Origin: an uncultured beta proteobacterium
GTDB lineage: Bacteria; Pseudomonadota; Gammaproteobacteria; Burkholderiales; Rhodocyclaceae
Reading direction: 5' to 3'
Length of the DNA: 5,841 nt
Assembly (NCBI GenBank): GCA_903930395.1
Contig: CAIYYE010000285.1
Coordinates: forward strand, 1 to 5,841
Within the stretch, counting starts at the first letter, position 1. Every line of letters begins with the position of its first letter. A program made the translations under genes and the position numbers. The notes beneath the pieces are model-generated. The model was not told the DNA's origin and did no database searches. It was given only the letters and a program-made list of their open reading frames with translations. This document shows positions 1 to 5,841 of the stretch, one piece after another.

Positions 1-576
1 GCCATCAAGTCGATCACCGACTTCGGCATCTTCATCGGCCTGCCCGGTGGTATCGATGGTCTGGTTCACCTGTCCGACCTGTCCTGGTCCGCGACCGGCG
101 AAGAAGCCATCCGCAACTTCAAGAAGGGCGACGAAGTTGAGGCGCTGGTCCTCGGCATCGACGTCGAGAAGGAGCGTATCTCCCTCGGTATCAAGCAGAT
201 GGAAGGTGACCCGTACACCAACTTCATCGCCACCCACGAAAAGAACAGCATCGTGAACTGCACCGTGAAGACGGTTGACGCTCGCGGCGCCGTGCTGACG
301 CTGGACGGTGAGAACGAAGGTTACCTGCGCGCTTCCGAATTCTCGCGTGATCGTATCGACGACCTGTCGCAACACCTCAAGGTGGGCGATACGGTTGAAG
401 CCATGATCATCAACGTGGATCGCAAGACCCGTGGTATCAACCTGTCCATCAAGGCCAAGGACAATGCCGAACAGCACGAAGCCATGCAGAAACTCTCTGC
501 TGAATCTTCCGCCGCTGCTTCTGGCACGACCAACCTGGGTGCCCTTCTGAAGGCCAAGCTCAACCAGCAAGGCTGA
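1..576 (+). CDS. rpsA: 30S ribosomal protein S1, C-terminal part (5' end outside window)
   Basis: Ribosomal protein S1 binds mRNA on the 30S subunit and helps initiation, above all on structured or weak-Shine-Dalgarno leaders. The reading frame is open from base 1 and ends in tandem stops, TGA at 574-576 and TAA at 577-579. The 191 visible residues hold most of S1 domain 5 (about residues 1-66, with the RNA-binding-fold signatures [21 protein letters not shown] and ISLGIKQ) and all of domain 6 (about 83-153, with [12 protein letters not shown] and INLSIKAKD). A 38-residue Ala/Ser-rich tail follows. Compared from memory with the roughly 557-residue E. coli protein, about two thirds lies upstream. 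Domain 6 reads NCTV where E. coli has a glycine in place of the cysteine. ihfB follows 14 bases after the first stop, the conserved rpsA-ihfB pairing of proteobacteria. Identity is very secure. Confidence 0.98.
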   Translation, partial: AIKSITDFGIFIGLPGGIDGLVHLSDLSWSATGEEAIRNFKKGDEVEALVLGIDVEKERISLGIKQMEGDPYTNFIATHEKNSIVNCTVKTVDARGAVLTLDGENEGYLRASEFSRDRIDDLSQHLKVGDTVEAMIINVDRKTRGINLSIKAKDNAEQHEAMQKLSAESSAAASGTTNLGALLKAKLNQQG

Positions 577-590
577 TAAGGCAAAAAAGC

Positions 591-875
591 ATGACCAAAT
601 CCGAGCTCATCGCCCGGCTGGCGGAGAGGTTTCCCCAGCTGGTCGCGAAAGATGCTGATTTTGCGGTCAAGATGATTCTCGATGCGATGTCCGAAGCACT
701 TGTGCGCGGCGATCGTATCGAGATCCGCGGATTCGGCAGCTTTGCGCTCAACTATCGGCCACCGCGTACGGGCCGTAACCCCAAATCAGGGGAAAAGGTT
801 GGCGTCCCGGCCAAGTGGGTTCCCCACTTCAAGGCTGGTAAGGAATTGCGCGAAAGAGTCGATCAGGCGATCTGA
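591..875 (+). CDS. ihfB: Integration host factor subunit beta
   Basis: Beta subunit of the IHF heterodimer, a nucleoid protein that bends DNA sharply at specific sites and acts in transcription, replication initiation and recombination. The 94-residue length matches E. coli IhfB. An N-terminal helical dimerisation region (about 1-40) is followed by the beta-arm signature: GFGSF at 47-51, then PPRTGRNP at 57-64, with the intercalating proline at 64. Glu44 and Arg46, linked in E. coli IHF beta to recognition of the TTR part of the site, are both present. The ending [14 protein letters not shown] is typical of IhfB rather than HU, and the MTKSELI start is the family's usual one. An AAGG at 578-581, nine bases before the ATG, serves as ribosome binding site and overlaps the second rpsA stop. 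The IHF alpha gene (ihfA) is not in the window. Confidence 0.97.
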   Translation: MTKSELIARLAERFPQLVAKDADFAVKMILDAMSEALVRGDRIEIRGFGSFALNYRPPRTGRNPKSGEKVGVPAKWVPHFKAGKELRERVDQAI

Positions 876-903
876 CACCGGGCTTGGCCCAATGTGGTAG
901 ATT
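872..903 (+). promoter_or_regulatory. Possible weak promoter ahead of lapA
   Basis: Low-confidence candidate in the only sizeable non-coding gap. Two readings overlap. The first is a sigma70-type extended -10, TGGTAGATT (895-903), with CTGACA (872-877) as -35 at a long 20-base spacing. The second is CCCAATGT (888-895), which matches six of the seven fixed positions of the heat-shock sigma32 -10 pattern CCCCATNT but has no good -35. A start from the first reading would fall near 910, inside the 5' arm of the terminator hairpin. Short degenerate matches like these arise by chance. Confidence 0.2.
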
Positions 904-904
904 C

Positions 905-935
905 AGGGCAGTGAATGATTTCACTGCCCTTTTTT
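905..935 (+). terminator. Intrinsic (Rho-independent) terminator between ihfB and lapA
   Basis: The perfect inverted repeat 905-915 / 920-930 forms an 11-bp stem (5' arm AGGGCAGTGAA) with a four-base TGAT loop. The descending arm runs straight into a run of six T at 930-935. There is no matching T-tract for the minus strand, so it acts on rightward transcription, ending the rpsA-ihfB message 30-60 bases after the ihfB stop. It ends only ten bases before the lapA ATG at 946, so lapAB must be reached by read-through or by a promoter that overlaps the hairpin. Confidence 0.9.
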
Positions 936-945
936 ATTGAATGTC

Positions 946-1227
946 ATGACAGCACTGACCTGGGCCTTACGGGCTATCATTTTTGTCTTCCTGGTTGTTT
1001 TTGCGACCCAGAACACCGATCCGGTAAGCCTTCGTCTACTTCCCGGAACAATCTGGCAGGCGCCGCTGGTGCTCGCCCTGCTTGCCTTCTTTGTCGGCGG
1101 CGTGATCATCGGAGCACTTTCCCTGCTCGGTGTCATTTTCCGGCAACGTCGCGATATCACGCGCCTCAAGCGCGAAGCCGCGCGCAAGCCTGCTTCACTC
1201 ACTCAGGAAGTCCCTCCGGTTGTATGA
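946..1227 (+). CDS. lapA: LapA-family (DUF1049) inner-membrane protein, LPS assembly
   Basis: A small inner-membrane protein of the LapA family, which in E. coli (formerly YciS) works with LapB in lipopolysaccharide assembly. The 93 residues show two hydrophobic segments, about 8-20 and 39-65. Between them lies the family hallmark: FATQNTDPVSLRLLPG at 19-34, the asparagine-rich turn before a short beta stretch. A basic cytoplasmic tail follows (RQRRDITRLKRE from 66), fitting a hairpin with both ends in the cytoplasm. I chose the ATG at 946. An in-frame TTG at 937 would add three residues but lies even closer to the terminator. Neither start has a visible Shine-Dalgarno sequence, which is unusual here because ugd and rfaD have clear ones. 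The stop overlaps the lapB start as ATGA (1224-1227), so the two are probably translationally coupled. Family identity is firm; the exact start is less so. Confidence 0.88.
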   Translation: MTALTWALRAIIFVFLVVFATQNTDPVSLRLLPGTIWQAPLVLALLAFFVGGVIIGALSLLGVIFRQRRDITRLKREAARKPASLTQEVPPVV

Positions 1228-2396
1228 ACGATTTATTTGAATACTGGCAGCTACTGCTGGTGCCGGCCTTTTTTGCGCTGGGTTGGATAGCCGCGCGCGT
1301 CGACATGCAGCAGGTGGTGCATGAGTCCCGCACCTTGCCGCGCTCCTATTTTCAGGGCCTGAATTTCCTGCTCAACGAGCAGCCGGACAAGGCCATCGAC
1401 TCCTTTCTCGAAGTCGCCAAGGTCGATTCACAGACGGTCGAACTGCACTTTGCCCTGGGCAACCTGTTTCGCCGTCGGGGCGAAACGGAGCGCGCGATCC
1501 GCATGCACCAGAACCTGATCGACCTGCCGGACCTCGATGAAAAGGTGCGTCTGCAGGCGCTGTCGGAACTCGGCCAGGACTACCTCAAAGCTGGTCTGCT
1601 CGACCGCGCCGAGGAAATTTTCAACAAGTTGCTGGGTAGCAGCTTTGAAGAAGAGGCCAAGCGCCACCTGCTGGAAATCTATCAGGTCGAAAAAGAATGG
1701 CTGAAAGCCGTCCAGATCGCGCGTGAATTGCCCGATGTCGCTTCGCATCGCGATATCGCCGAGTACTACTGCGAACTGGCGGCCAACGAAATCATGCGTT
1801 CGCGCCCCGATGCGGCGCGCGAATACCTCGAGGTGGCCACCCAGGAAAACCGCAAGTGCGTGCGGGCCAGTCTCCTGCAGGGCGATCTCCTCTTGCAGGA
1901 GGGCGATATCAACGGCGCCATCGAGGCCTGGCAGCGTATCGAGCAGCAGGACCCGGCCTATCTGGCACTGGTCGCCCAGCGCCTGCTTGAGGCTTACCGC
2001 AAGCTGGAGCGCCCGGCCGAAGGCATTGCGTTGCTGAGCGGCTATCTCGAACGCTATCCCTCGCTCGACCTGCTTGAAGTGGTCAATCAACTGGTCCTCG
2101 AAAATGAAGGCGTCGAAGCTGCCTACCGTCTGGTCCGCGCCGAACTGCAACGCAATCCGACCCTGCTCGGTCTGGAAAAGCTCATGAGTGCGCGACTGCC
2201 ATTGGTGGCGCCGGAAGTGCGGGCCGATGTCGAGCTGGCGAAGACCATCATCCAGGGCTACACCAAGCGCCTGTCGCGCTATCGATGCGATAATTGCGGC
2301 TTCAAGGCGCGTCAGTTTTACTGGCGCTGTCCGGCCTGCGGCGGCTGGGAAACCTACCCGCCACGGCGTGGCGAAGAATTCGATCAATCCTTGTAG
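1224..2396 (+). CDS. lapB: LPS assembly protein LapB (membrane-anchored TPR protein with rubredoxin-type zinc site)
   Basis: In E. coli, LapB (formerly YciM) is an essential inner-membrane regulator of LPS synthesis. It helps FtsH degrade LpxC and couples LPS production to export. The 390 residues almost equal E. coli's 389. One N-terminal membrane helix (about 8-24, [15 protein letters not shown]) is followed by tandem tetratricopeptide repeats from about 35 to 340. Clear helix pairs include [20 protein letters not shown] (42-61) and [20 protein letters not shown] (74-93). The C-terminus has a rubredoxin-like metal knuckle with four cysteines, CDNC at 355-358 and CPAC at 369-372, spaced CxxC-x10-CxxC and followed by GGW. 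The start is fixed by the ATGA overlap with lapA and by the membrane helix beginning at once; an open frame running back to 915 is only lapA read in another frame. Whether LpxC is the target in this lineage is inference from E. coli. Confidence 0.95.
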   Translation: MNDLFEYWQLLLVPAFFALGWIAARVDMQQVVHESRTLPRSYFQGLNFLLNEQPDKAIDSFLEVAKVDSQTVELHFALGNLFRRRGETERAIRMHQNLIDLPDLDEKVRLQALSELGQDYLKAGLLDRAEEIFNKLLGSSFEEEAKRHLLEIYQVEKEWLKAVQIARELPDVASHRDIAEYYCELAANEIMRSRPDAAREYLEVATQENRKCVRASLLQGDLLLQEGDINGAIEAWQRIEQQDPAYLALVAQRLLEAYRKLERPAEGIALLSGYLERYPSLDLLEVVNQLVLENEGVEAAYRLVRAELQRNPTLLGLEKLMSARLPLVAPEVRADVELAKTIIQGYTKRLSRYRCDNCGFKARQFYWRCPACGGWETYPPRRGEEFDQSL

Positions 2397-2398
2397 GA
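2395..2398 (+). promoter_or_regulatory. Shine-Dalgarno of ugd, overlapping the lapB stop
   Basis: AGGA here shares two bases with the lapB TAG stop and lies six bases before the ATG at 2405. It settles the ugd start: the same frame is open upstream from 2294, but that extension lies inside lapB, and the Rossmann strand [12 protein letters not shown] begins directly at 2405. The shared bases suggest that ribosomes finishing lapB can re-initiate on ugd. Confidence 0.8.
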
Positions 2399-2404
2399 AA
2401 TCTT

Positions 2405-3724
2405 ATGAAAATTACCGTTGTCGGTACGGGCTATGTCGGTCTGGTCAGTGGCACCTGTCTGGCCGAAGTCGGCAATGACGTCCTTTGCCTGGACGTCGAT
2501 CCGGAAAAGATCCGCATTCTGGAAGAAGGCGGCATTCCGATTTTCGAACCCGGTCTGCAGGAAATGGTCCGCCGCAATGTCGCCGCCGGCCGCCTGCACT
2601 TCACCACCGATGTCGAAAAGGCCGTGCAGCACGGCACGATCCAGTTCATCGCTGTCGGCACGCCGCCCGATGAGGATGGTTCGGCCGACCTCCAGTACGT
2701 GCTCGGCGCCGCCCGCAATATCGGCCGCCTGATGACTGACTATAAGGTCGTCGTCGACAAGAGCACGGTGCCGGTTGGCACCGGCGCCAAGGTCAAGGCG
2801 GCGATTGCCGACGAACTGGCCAAGCGCGGTGTCAGCATCCCCTACAGCGTTGTCTCCAACCCGGAATTCCTCAAGGAAGGCGCGGCCGTTGAAGACTTCA
2901 TGCGCCCCGACCGCATCGTCGTCGGTGCCGAGGAAGATCAGGCCATCCACCTCATGCGCGCCCTCTACGCACCCTTCCAGCGCAATCACGAACGCCTCAT
3001 CATCACCGACGTGAAGAGCGCCGAGCTGACCAAGTACGCCGCCAACGCCATGCTGGCGACGCGCATCAGCTTCATGAACGAACTCGCCAACCTGGCCGAA
3101 GTGCTCGGTGCCGACATCGAAATGGTGCGTCAGGGCATAGGCTCTGACCCGCGTATCGGTTACCACTTCCTTTACCCCGGTTGCGGCTACGGCGGCTCCT
3201 GTTTCCCCAAGGACGTCAAGGCGCTGATCGCCACTGCCAAGGACGATGCCGGCATCAGCCTCAAGGTGCTGACCGCTGTCGAGGAAGCCAACGATGCCCA
3301 GAAGCACGTGCTGACCGGCAAGCTCAAGGGCCGCTTCGGCGACCTCAAGGGCAAGCATTTCGCCCTCTGGGGCCTGGCTTTCAAGCCGAATACCGACGAC
3401 ATGCGCGAAGCGCCCAGTCGCGAGCTGATCGCCGACCTCTTCGCGGCCGGCGCCACGGTGACGGCCTACGATCCGGTCGCCATGCATGAAACGCAGCGCA
3501 TCTTCGGTGACGACAGCCGGCTGCGCTACGCCGAAAGCCCGATGGGCGCGCTGACCGAAGCCGATGCACTGCTCATCGTGACCGAATGGAAGGAATTCCG
3601 CAGCCCGGATTTCGAGGCGATCAAGTCGACGCTCAAGAACCCGGTGATCTTCGATGGCCGCAACCTGTACGACCCGAAATTCGTGCGCGCTTCCGGCATC
3701 GAATATTTCGCTATCGGACGCTGA
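2405..3724 (+). CDS. ugd: UDP-glucose 6-dehydrogenase
   Basis: Cytoplasmic enzyme that oxidises UDP-glucose to UDP-glucuronate with two NAD+. The product feeds capsule or exopolysaccharide, or lipid A and core modification. The 439 residues are normal for the family. The N-terminal Rossmann fold shows GTGYVG at 7-12 and Asp30 for the NAD ribose. All catalytic positions known from studied UGDHs are present in the right spacing: Thr121 (STVP), Glu154 (NPEFLKEG), Lys210 and Asn214 (LTKYAANAM), catalytic Cys266 and Asp270 (GGSCFPKD). The run GSDPRIG before the cysteine favours UDP-glucose over UDP-ManNAc or GDP-mannose dehydrogenases. The C-terminal UDP-binding domain includes [17 protein letters not shown]. 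It begins eight bases after lapB and ends three bases before the heptose kinase, so it is almost certainly co-transcribed. No polysaccharide cluster or Ara4N genes are visible, so the fate of the UDP-glucuronate is unknown. Confidence 0.97.
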   Translation: MKITVVGTGYVGLVSGTCLAEVGNDVLCLDVDPEKIRILEEGGIPIFEPGLQEMVRRNVAAGRLHFTTDVEKAVQHGTIQFIAVGTPPDEDGSADLQYVLGAARNIGRLMTDYKVVVDKSTVPVGTGAKVKAAIADELAKRGVSIPYSVVSNPEFLKEGAAVEDFMRPDRIVVGAEEDQAIHLMRALYAPFQRNHERLIITDVKSAELTKYAANAMLATRISFMNELANLAEVLGADIEMVRQGIGSDPRIGYHFLYPGCGYGGSCFPKDVKALIATAKDDAGISLKVLTAVEEANDAQKHVLTGKLKGRFGDLKGKHFALWGLAFKPNTDDMREAPSRELIADLFAAGATVTAYDPVAMHETQRIFGDDSRLRYAESPMGALTEADALLIVTEWKEFRSPDFEAIKSTLKNPVIFDGRNLYDPKFVRASGIEYFAIGR

Positions 3725-3727
3725 TCC

Positions 3728-4663
3728 ATGAACGGCAGCCTGCTCGAAAAAATTGCCCAGGTTCGCCTGCTCGTCGTCGGCGACGTCATGCTCGACCGCT
3801 ACTGGTTTGGCGAAGTCAGCCGTATTTCGCCGGAAGCCCCGGTGCCGGTAGTCAAGGTCCAGCGCATGGAAGAGCGGCTCGGCGGAGCGGCCAACGTCGC
3901 CCGCAATGCTGCTTCGCTCGGCGCCGTTTCGGCCCTGCTCTCGGTAGTCGGTGATGACGAGGCCGGGCGTACCCTGGGCCGTCTGCTCGACGAAGGCCAG
4001 ATCGATGCCAACCTGCACATCGACCCAGAGATCGACACCACGGTCAAACTGCGTGTGATCGGTCGTCAACAGCAATTGCTGCGTATCGATTTCGAAACGA
4101 CGCCGTCGCACGAGGTGCTTCAGGCCAAGCTGGCCGATTTTGAAACCCGCGTCGTGCAGTCCGATGTCGTTGTGCTGTCCGACTATGGCAAGGGCGGATT
4201 GACCCATATCGCCGAGATGATCCGCATCGCCCGCGCCCACGACAAACCGGTGCTGGTCGATCCCAAGGGCGACGAGTGGGGCAAGTACGCTGGCGCCACG
4301 GTCATTACGCCGAATCGTTCCGAGTTGAAGGAAGTTGTCGGTCGCTGGTCCTCGGATGACGAACTGGCCGCCAAGGCGCGCAAGCTGCGCGGCGATCTCG
4401 GTCTCGAAGCCCTGCTGGTGACCCGCAGCGAAGAGGGCATGACCCTGTTCGCCGATGAAACCCACCACCAGCCGGCGCTGGCCCGCGAGGTCTTCGACGT
4501 CTCCGGTGCCGGCGATACGGTGATTGCCACGCTGGCCGTCATGATCGCCGCCGGTGCCGACTGGGCCGAAGCCATCCGCGTCGCCAACATCGCTGCCGGC
4601 ATTGTCGTCGGCAAGCTCGGTACCGCTGTCGTCAGTCGCGAAGAACTCGCCGCTGCCCTGTAA
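3728..4663 (+). CDS. rfaE1: D-glycero-beta-D-manno-heptose-7-phosphate kinase (HldA / RfaE domain I)
   Basis: A ribokinase/PfkB-family kinase that phosphorylates D-glycero-D-manno-heptose 7-phosphate at C1, an early step towards ADP-heptose for the LPS inner core. The N-terminus carries the HldE-type signature GDVMLDRYWFGEVSRISPEA (18-37), then the PfkB glycine motif GGAANVARNAASLGA (52-66). Further on are DYGKG (152-156), DPKG (178-181), the NxxE motif Asn196-Glu199, and the ATP/anion-hole motif GAGD (260-263) with catalytic base Asp263. At 311 residues the protein ends after the kinase domain. E. coli HldE is about 477 residues because a cytidylyltransferase-like adenylyltransferase is fused at the C-terminus. 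Here that activity must come from a separate gene (hldC/rfaE2), absent from the window. It starts three bases after the ugd stop, with GGA at 3716-3718 as a weak ribosome binding site inside ugd, which suggests coupling. Confidence 0.95.
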   Translation: MNGSLLEKIAQVRLLVVGDVMLDRYWFGEVSRISPEAPVPVVKVQRMEERLGGAANVARNAASLGAVSALLSVVGDDEAGRTLGRLLDEGQIDANLHIDPEIDTTVKLRVIGRQQQLLRIDFETTPSHEVLQAKLADFETRVVQSDVVVLSDYGKGGLTHIAEMIRIARAHDKPVLVDPKGDEWGKYAGATVITPNRSELKEVVGRWSSDDELAAKARKLRGDLGLEALLVTRSEEGMTLFADETHHQPALAREVFDVSGAGDTVIATLAVMIAAGADWAEAIRVANIAAGIVVGKLGTAVVSREELAAAL

Positions 4664-4666
4664 GGA
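4662..4666 (+). promoter_or_regulatory. Shine-Dalgarno of rfaD, overlapping the rfaE1 stop
   Basis: AAGGA begins inside the TAA stop of the heptose kinase gene and sits six bases before the ATG at 4673. It is the strongest ribosome binding site in the window and fixes the rfaD start, which agrees with the Rossmann strand [13 protein letters not shown] starting at once. Confidence 0.8.
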
Positions 4667-4672
4667 ACAATT

Positions 4673-5671
4673 ATGTACACAGTCGTTACCGGCGCCGCCG
4701 GCTTCATCGGTTCCAACATCGTCAAGGCCTTGAACGAGCGCGGCGTCACGAAGATCATCGCGGTCGACAACCTGACCAAGGCCGACAAGTTCAAGAACCT
4801 GATCGATTGCGAAATTGCCGATTACATCGACAAGCACGATTTCATCGCGCGCATTCAGGCCGGCCATTTCGACGGCGAGATCGATGCCATTTTCCATGAG
4901 GGTGCCTGTTCCGACACCATGGAAACCGATGGTCGCTACATGATGGAGAACAATTACCGTTACTCCACCATCCTGCTCGACTGGTGCCTCGATCAGGAAG
5001 TCCAGTTCATCTATGCCTCGAGCGCGGCAACCTACGGTGCCAGCAGTGTGTTCAAGGAAGAGCGCCAGTACGAAGGTCCGCTTAACGTCTACGGCTATTC
5101 CAAGTTTCTGTTCGACCAGATCGTCCGCCAGAAGCTGGCCCAGAATCCGTCGTCGCAGGTCGTCGGTTTCCGTTACTTCAATGTCTATGGTCCGCGCGAG
5201 ACACACAAGGGGCGTATGGCCTCGGTTGCCTTCCACAACTTCAACCAGTTCCGCGCCGAGGGCAAGGTCAAGCTCTTCGAGGGCTCGCATGGTTATGAAA
5301 ACGGTGGCCAGATGCGCGATTTCGTCTTTGTCGGCGACGTCGCCAAGGTCAATCTGTTCTTCCTCGACCATCCGGAAAAATCCGGCATCTTCAACCTCGG
5401 CTCCGGTCGGGCGCAGAGCTTCAACGATGTCGCCGTCGCCGCCGCCAACGGCTGCCGTCAGGCCAAGGGCGATGCACCGCTCAGCCTGTCCGAACTCCGG
5501 GCACAGGGCTTGCTCGAATACATAGCCTTCCCCGAGGCCCTGAAGGGCAAGTATCAGGCATTTACCCAGGCCGATCTGACACGCCTGCGCGATGCCGGCT
5601 ACATTGCCCCGATGGCAACGGTCGAAGAGGGCGTCTCCCAATATATCGAGTGGCTCAATCGCAATGTATAA
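4673..5671 (+). CDS. rfaD: ADP-L-glycero-D-manno-heptose 6-epimerase (HldD)
   Basis: Final step of the ADP-heptose pathway: an NADP-dependent short-chain dehydrogenase/epimerase that inverts C6 of ADP-D-glycero-D-manno-heptose, giving the L-glycero form used by inner-core heptosyltransferases. The 332 residues are a little longer than E. coli's 310. The Rossmann motif GAAGFIG is at 7-13, Ser116 lies in ASSAATYG, and the catalytic YxxxK is Tyr140-Lys144 ([11 protein letters not shown]). Lys179 in [11 protein letters not shown] matches the second catalytic base, Lys178 of E. coli. Family-specific stretches include [13 protein letters not shown] near residue 31, [13 protein letters not shown], and [11 protein letters not shown]. 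It lies nine bases after the kinase gene and its last 8 bases overlap cysM. Having the kinase and epimerase adjacent supports both assignments. Confidence 0.97.
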   Translation: MYTVVTGAAGFIGSNIVKALNERGVTKIIAVDNLTKADKFKNLIDCEIADYIDKHDFIARIQAGHFDGEIDAIFHEGACSDTMETDGRYMMENNYRYSTILLDWCLDQEVQFIYASSAATYGASSVFKEERQYEGPLNVYGYSKFLFDQIVRQKLAQNPSSQVVGFRYFNVYGPRETHKGRMASVAFHNFNQFRAEGKVKLFEGSHGYENGGQMRDFVFVGDVAKVNLFFLDHPEKSGIFNLGSGRAQSFNDVAVAAANGCRQAKGDAPLSLSELRAQGLLEYIAFPEALKGKYQAFTQADLTRLRDAGYIAPMATVEEGVSQYIEWLNRNV

Positions 5672-5841
5672 AACGCTGCAGGATTTTGTCGGAAACACAC
5701 CGCTGGTTCGCCTGGTCCGCATTCCGGGGGCCGACAACGAGCGGCGCAACAACGTTATCCTCGCCAAGCTGGAAGGCAACAACCCGGCCGGTTCAGTCAA
5801 GGATCGTCCGGCCTTGTCGATGATCGTCCATGCCGAAGCGC
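5664..5841 (+). CDS. cysM: Cysteine synthase B, N-terminal part (3' end outside window)
   Basis: Start of a PLP-dependent O-acetylserine sulfhydrylase, which makes cysteine from O-acetylserine and sulfide; CysM can also use thiosulfate. The visible 59 residues contain the family N-terminus, GNTPLVRL at 10-17, and the PLP loop [15 protein letters not shown] (36-50), where Lys46 is expected to form the Schiff base. NPAGSVKDR is the CysM form; CysK typically reads NPSFSVKCR. The ATG at 5664 lies inside the end of rfaD, giving an 8-base overlap in a different frame. There is no convincing Shine-Dalgarno sequence, so translation probably depends on ribosomes leaving rfaD. The frame stays open to the window edge. 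Its function differs from the LPS genes it follows; the arrangement looks like a shared transcript rather than a shared pathway. Confidence 0.93.
   Translation, partial: MYKTLQDFVGNTPLVRLVRIPGADNERRNNVILAKLEGNNPAGSVKDRPALSMIVHAEA

Noticed and set aside
880..890. Small GGGC/GCCC hairpin just after ihfB
   Set aside because: Only four base pairs with a three-base loop and no T-run; too weak to call next to the strong terminator at 905-935.
915..1223. N-terminal extension of lapB back to an ATG at 915
   Set aside because: The extension begins inside the terminator loop and runs through lapA in another frame. The LapB membrane helix and the family length both fit the 1224 start.
1428..2387. Minus-strand open frame of 319 codons antisense to lapB
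   Set aside because: Same codon-aligned mirror effect over a GC-rich real gene; no recognisable domain and no plausible ribosome binding context.
2294..2404. N-terminal extension of ugd by 37 codons
   Set aside because: It overlaps the lapB zinc-site codons, and the Ugd Rossmann strand begins directly at 2405 behind a good AGGA.
5667..5672. TATAAA resembling a -10 box at the rfaD-cysM junction
   Set aside because: There is no matching -35 at 15-18 bases, and a start near 5679 would fall inside cysM after its ATG. The motif arises from the codons for Tyr-Lys and the overlapping stop.
2384..5800. Very long minus-strand open frame of 1138 codons lying antisense to ugd, rfaE1 and rfaD
   Set aside because: Its codons are exact reverse complements of the sense codons, because the three forward genes happen to share one register. 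It stays open because TTA, CTA and TCA, the sense codons that would create antisense stops, are absent in that register, as expected with GC-rich codon choice. The forward proteins have complete families and catalytic residues. The antisense product shows no recognisable domain and the Val/Ala/Asp/Gly-heavy composition of a mirror frame.

Overview
The window is a compact, all-plus-strand stretch of chromosome from a Gram-negative proteobacterium. The gene order (ribosomal protein S1, IHF beta, LapA, LapB, Ugd, heptose-7-phosphate kinase, heptose epimerase, cysteine synthase B), the GC-rich codon use and a heptose kinase without a fused adenylyltransferase all suggest a betaproteobacterium. A Rhodocyclales member (Dechloromonas/Azonexus-like) is my best guess. 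That placement is inference from gene order and protein style, not from a database match.

Layout: bases 1-576 are the 3' part of rpsA (most of S1 domain 5, all of domain 6 and the tail). ihfB follows at 591-875. The only non-coding gap of any size is 876-945. It holds a very good intrinsic terminator (905-935) that stops ten bases before the lapA start codon. Bases 946-2396 are lapA and lapB, joined by an ATGA overlap. They encode a small two-helix membrane protein and a membrane-anchored TPR protein with a C-terminal rubredoxin-type zinc site. ugd (2405-3724), rfaE1/hldA (3728-4663) and rfaD/hldD (4673-5671) follow with gaps of 3 to 9 bases, and the 5' end of cysM (5664 to the window edge) overlaps rfaD by 8 bases. 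No stretch over 300 bases lacks a gene.

How it fits together: rpsA and ihfB are translation and nucleoid genes. From lapA onward the theme is the outer membrane. In E. coli, LapA and LapB work at the inner membrane in lipopolysaccharide assembly and LpxC turnover. Ugd makes UDP-glucuronate for surface polysaccharide or lipid A sugars. HldA and HldD catalyse the first kinase step and the last epimerase step towards ADP-L-glycero-D-manno-heptose for the LPS inner core. The tight spacing suggests one transcription unit from lapA into cysM.

I see no mobile element, CRISPR array, tRNA or rRNA, toxin-antitoxin pair, broken gene or sign of horizontal transfer, and no candidate for an undescribed system. 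The points most worth checking are how lapAB is expressed from behind a terminator with no Shine-Dalgarno sequence, and the coupling of LPS regulation with heptose and UDP-glucuronate supply.
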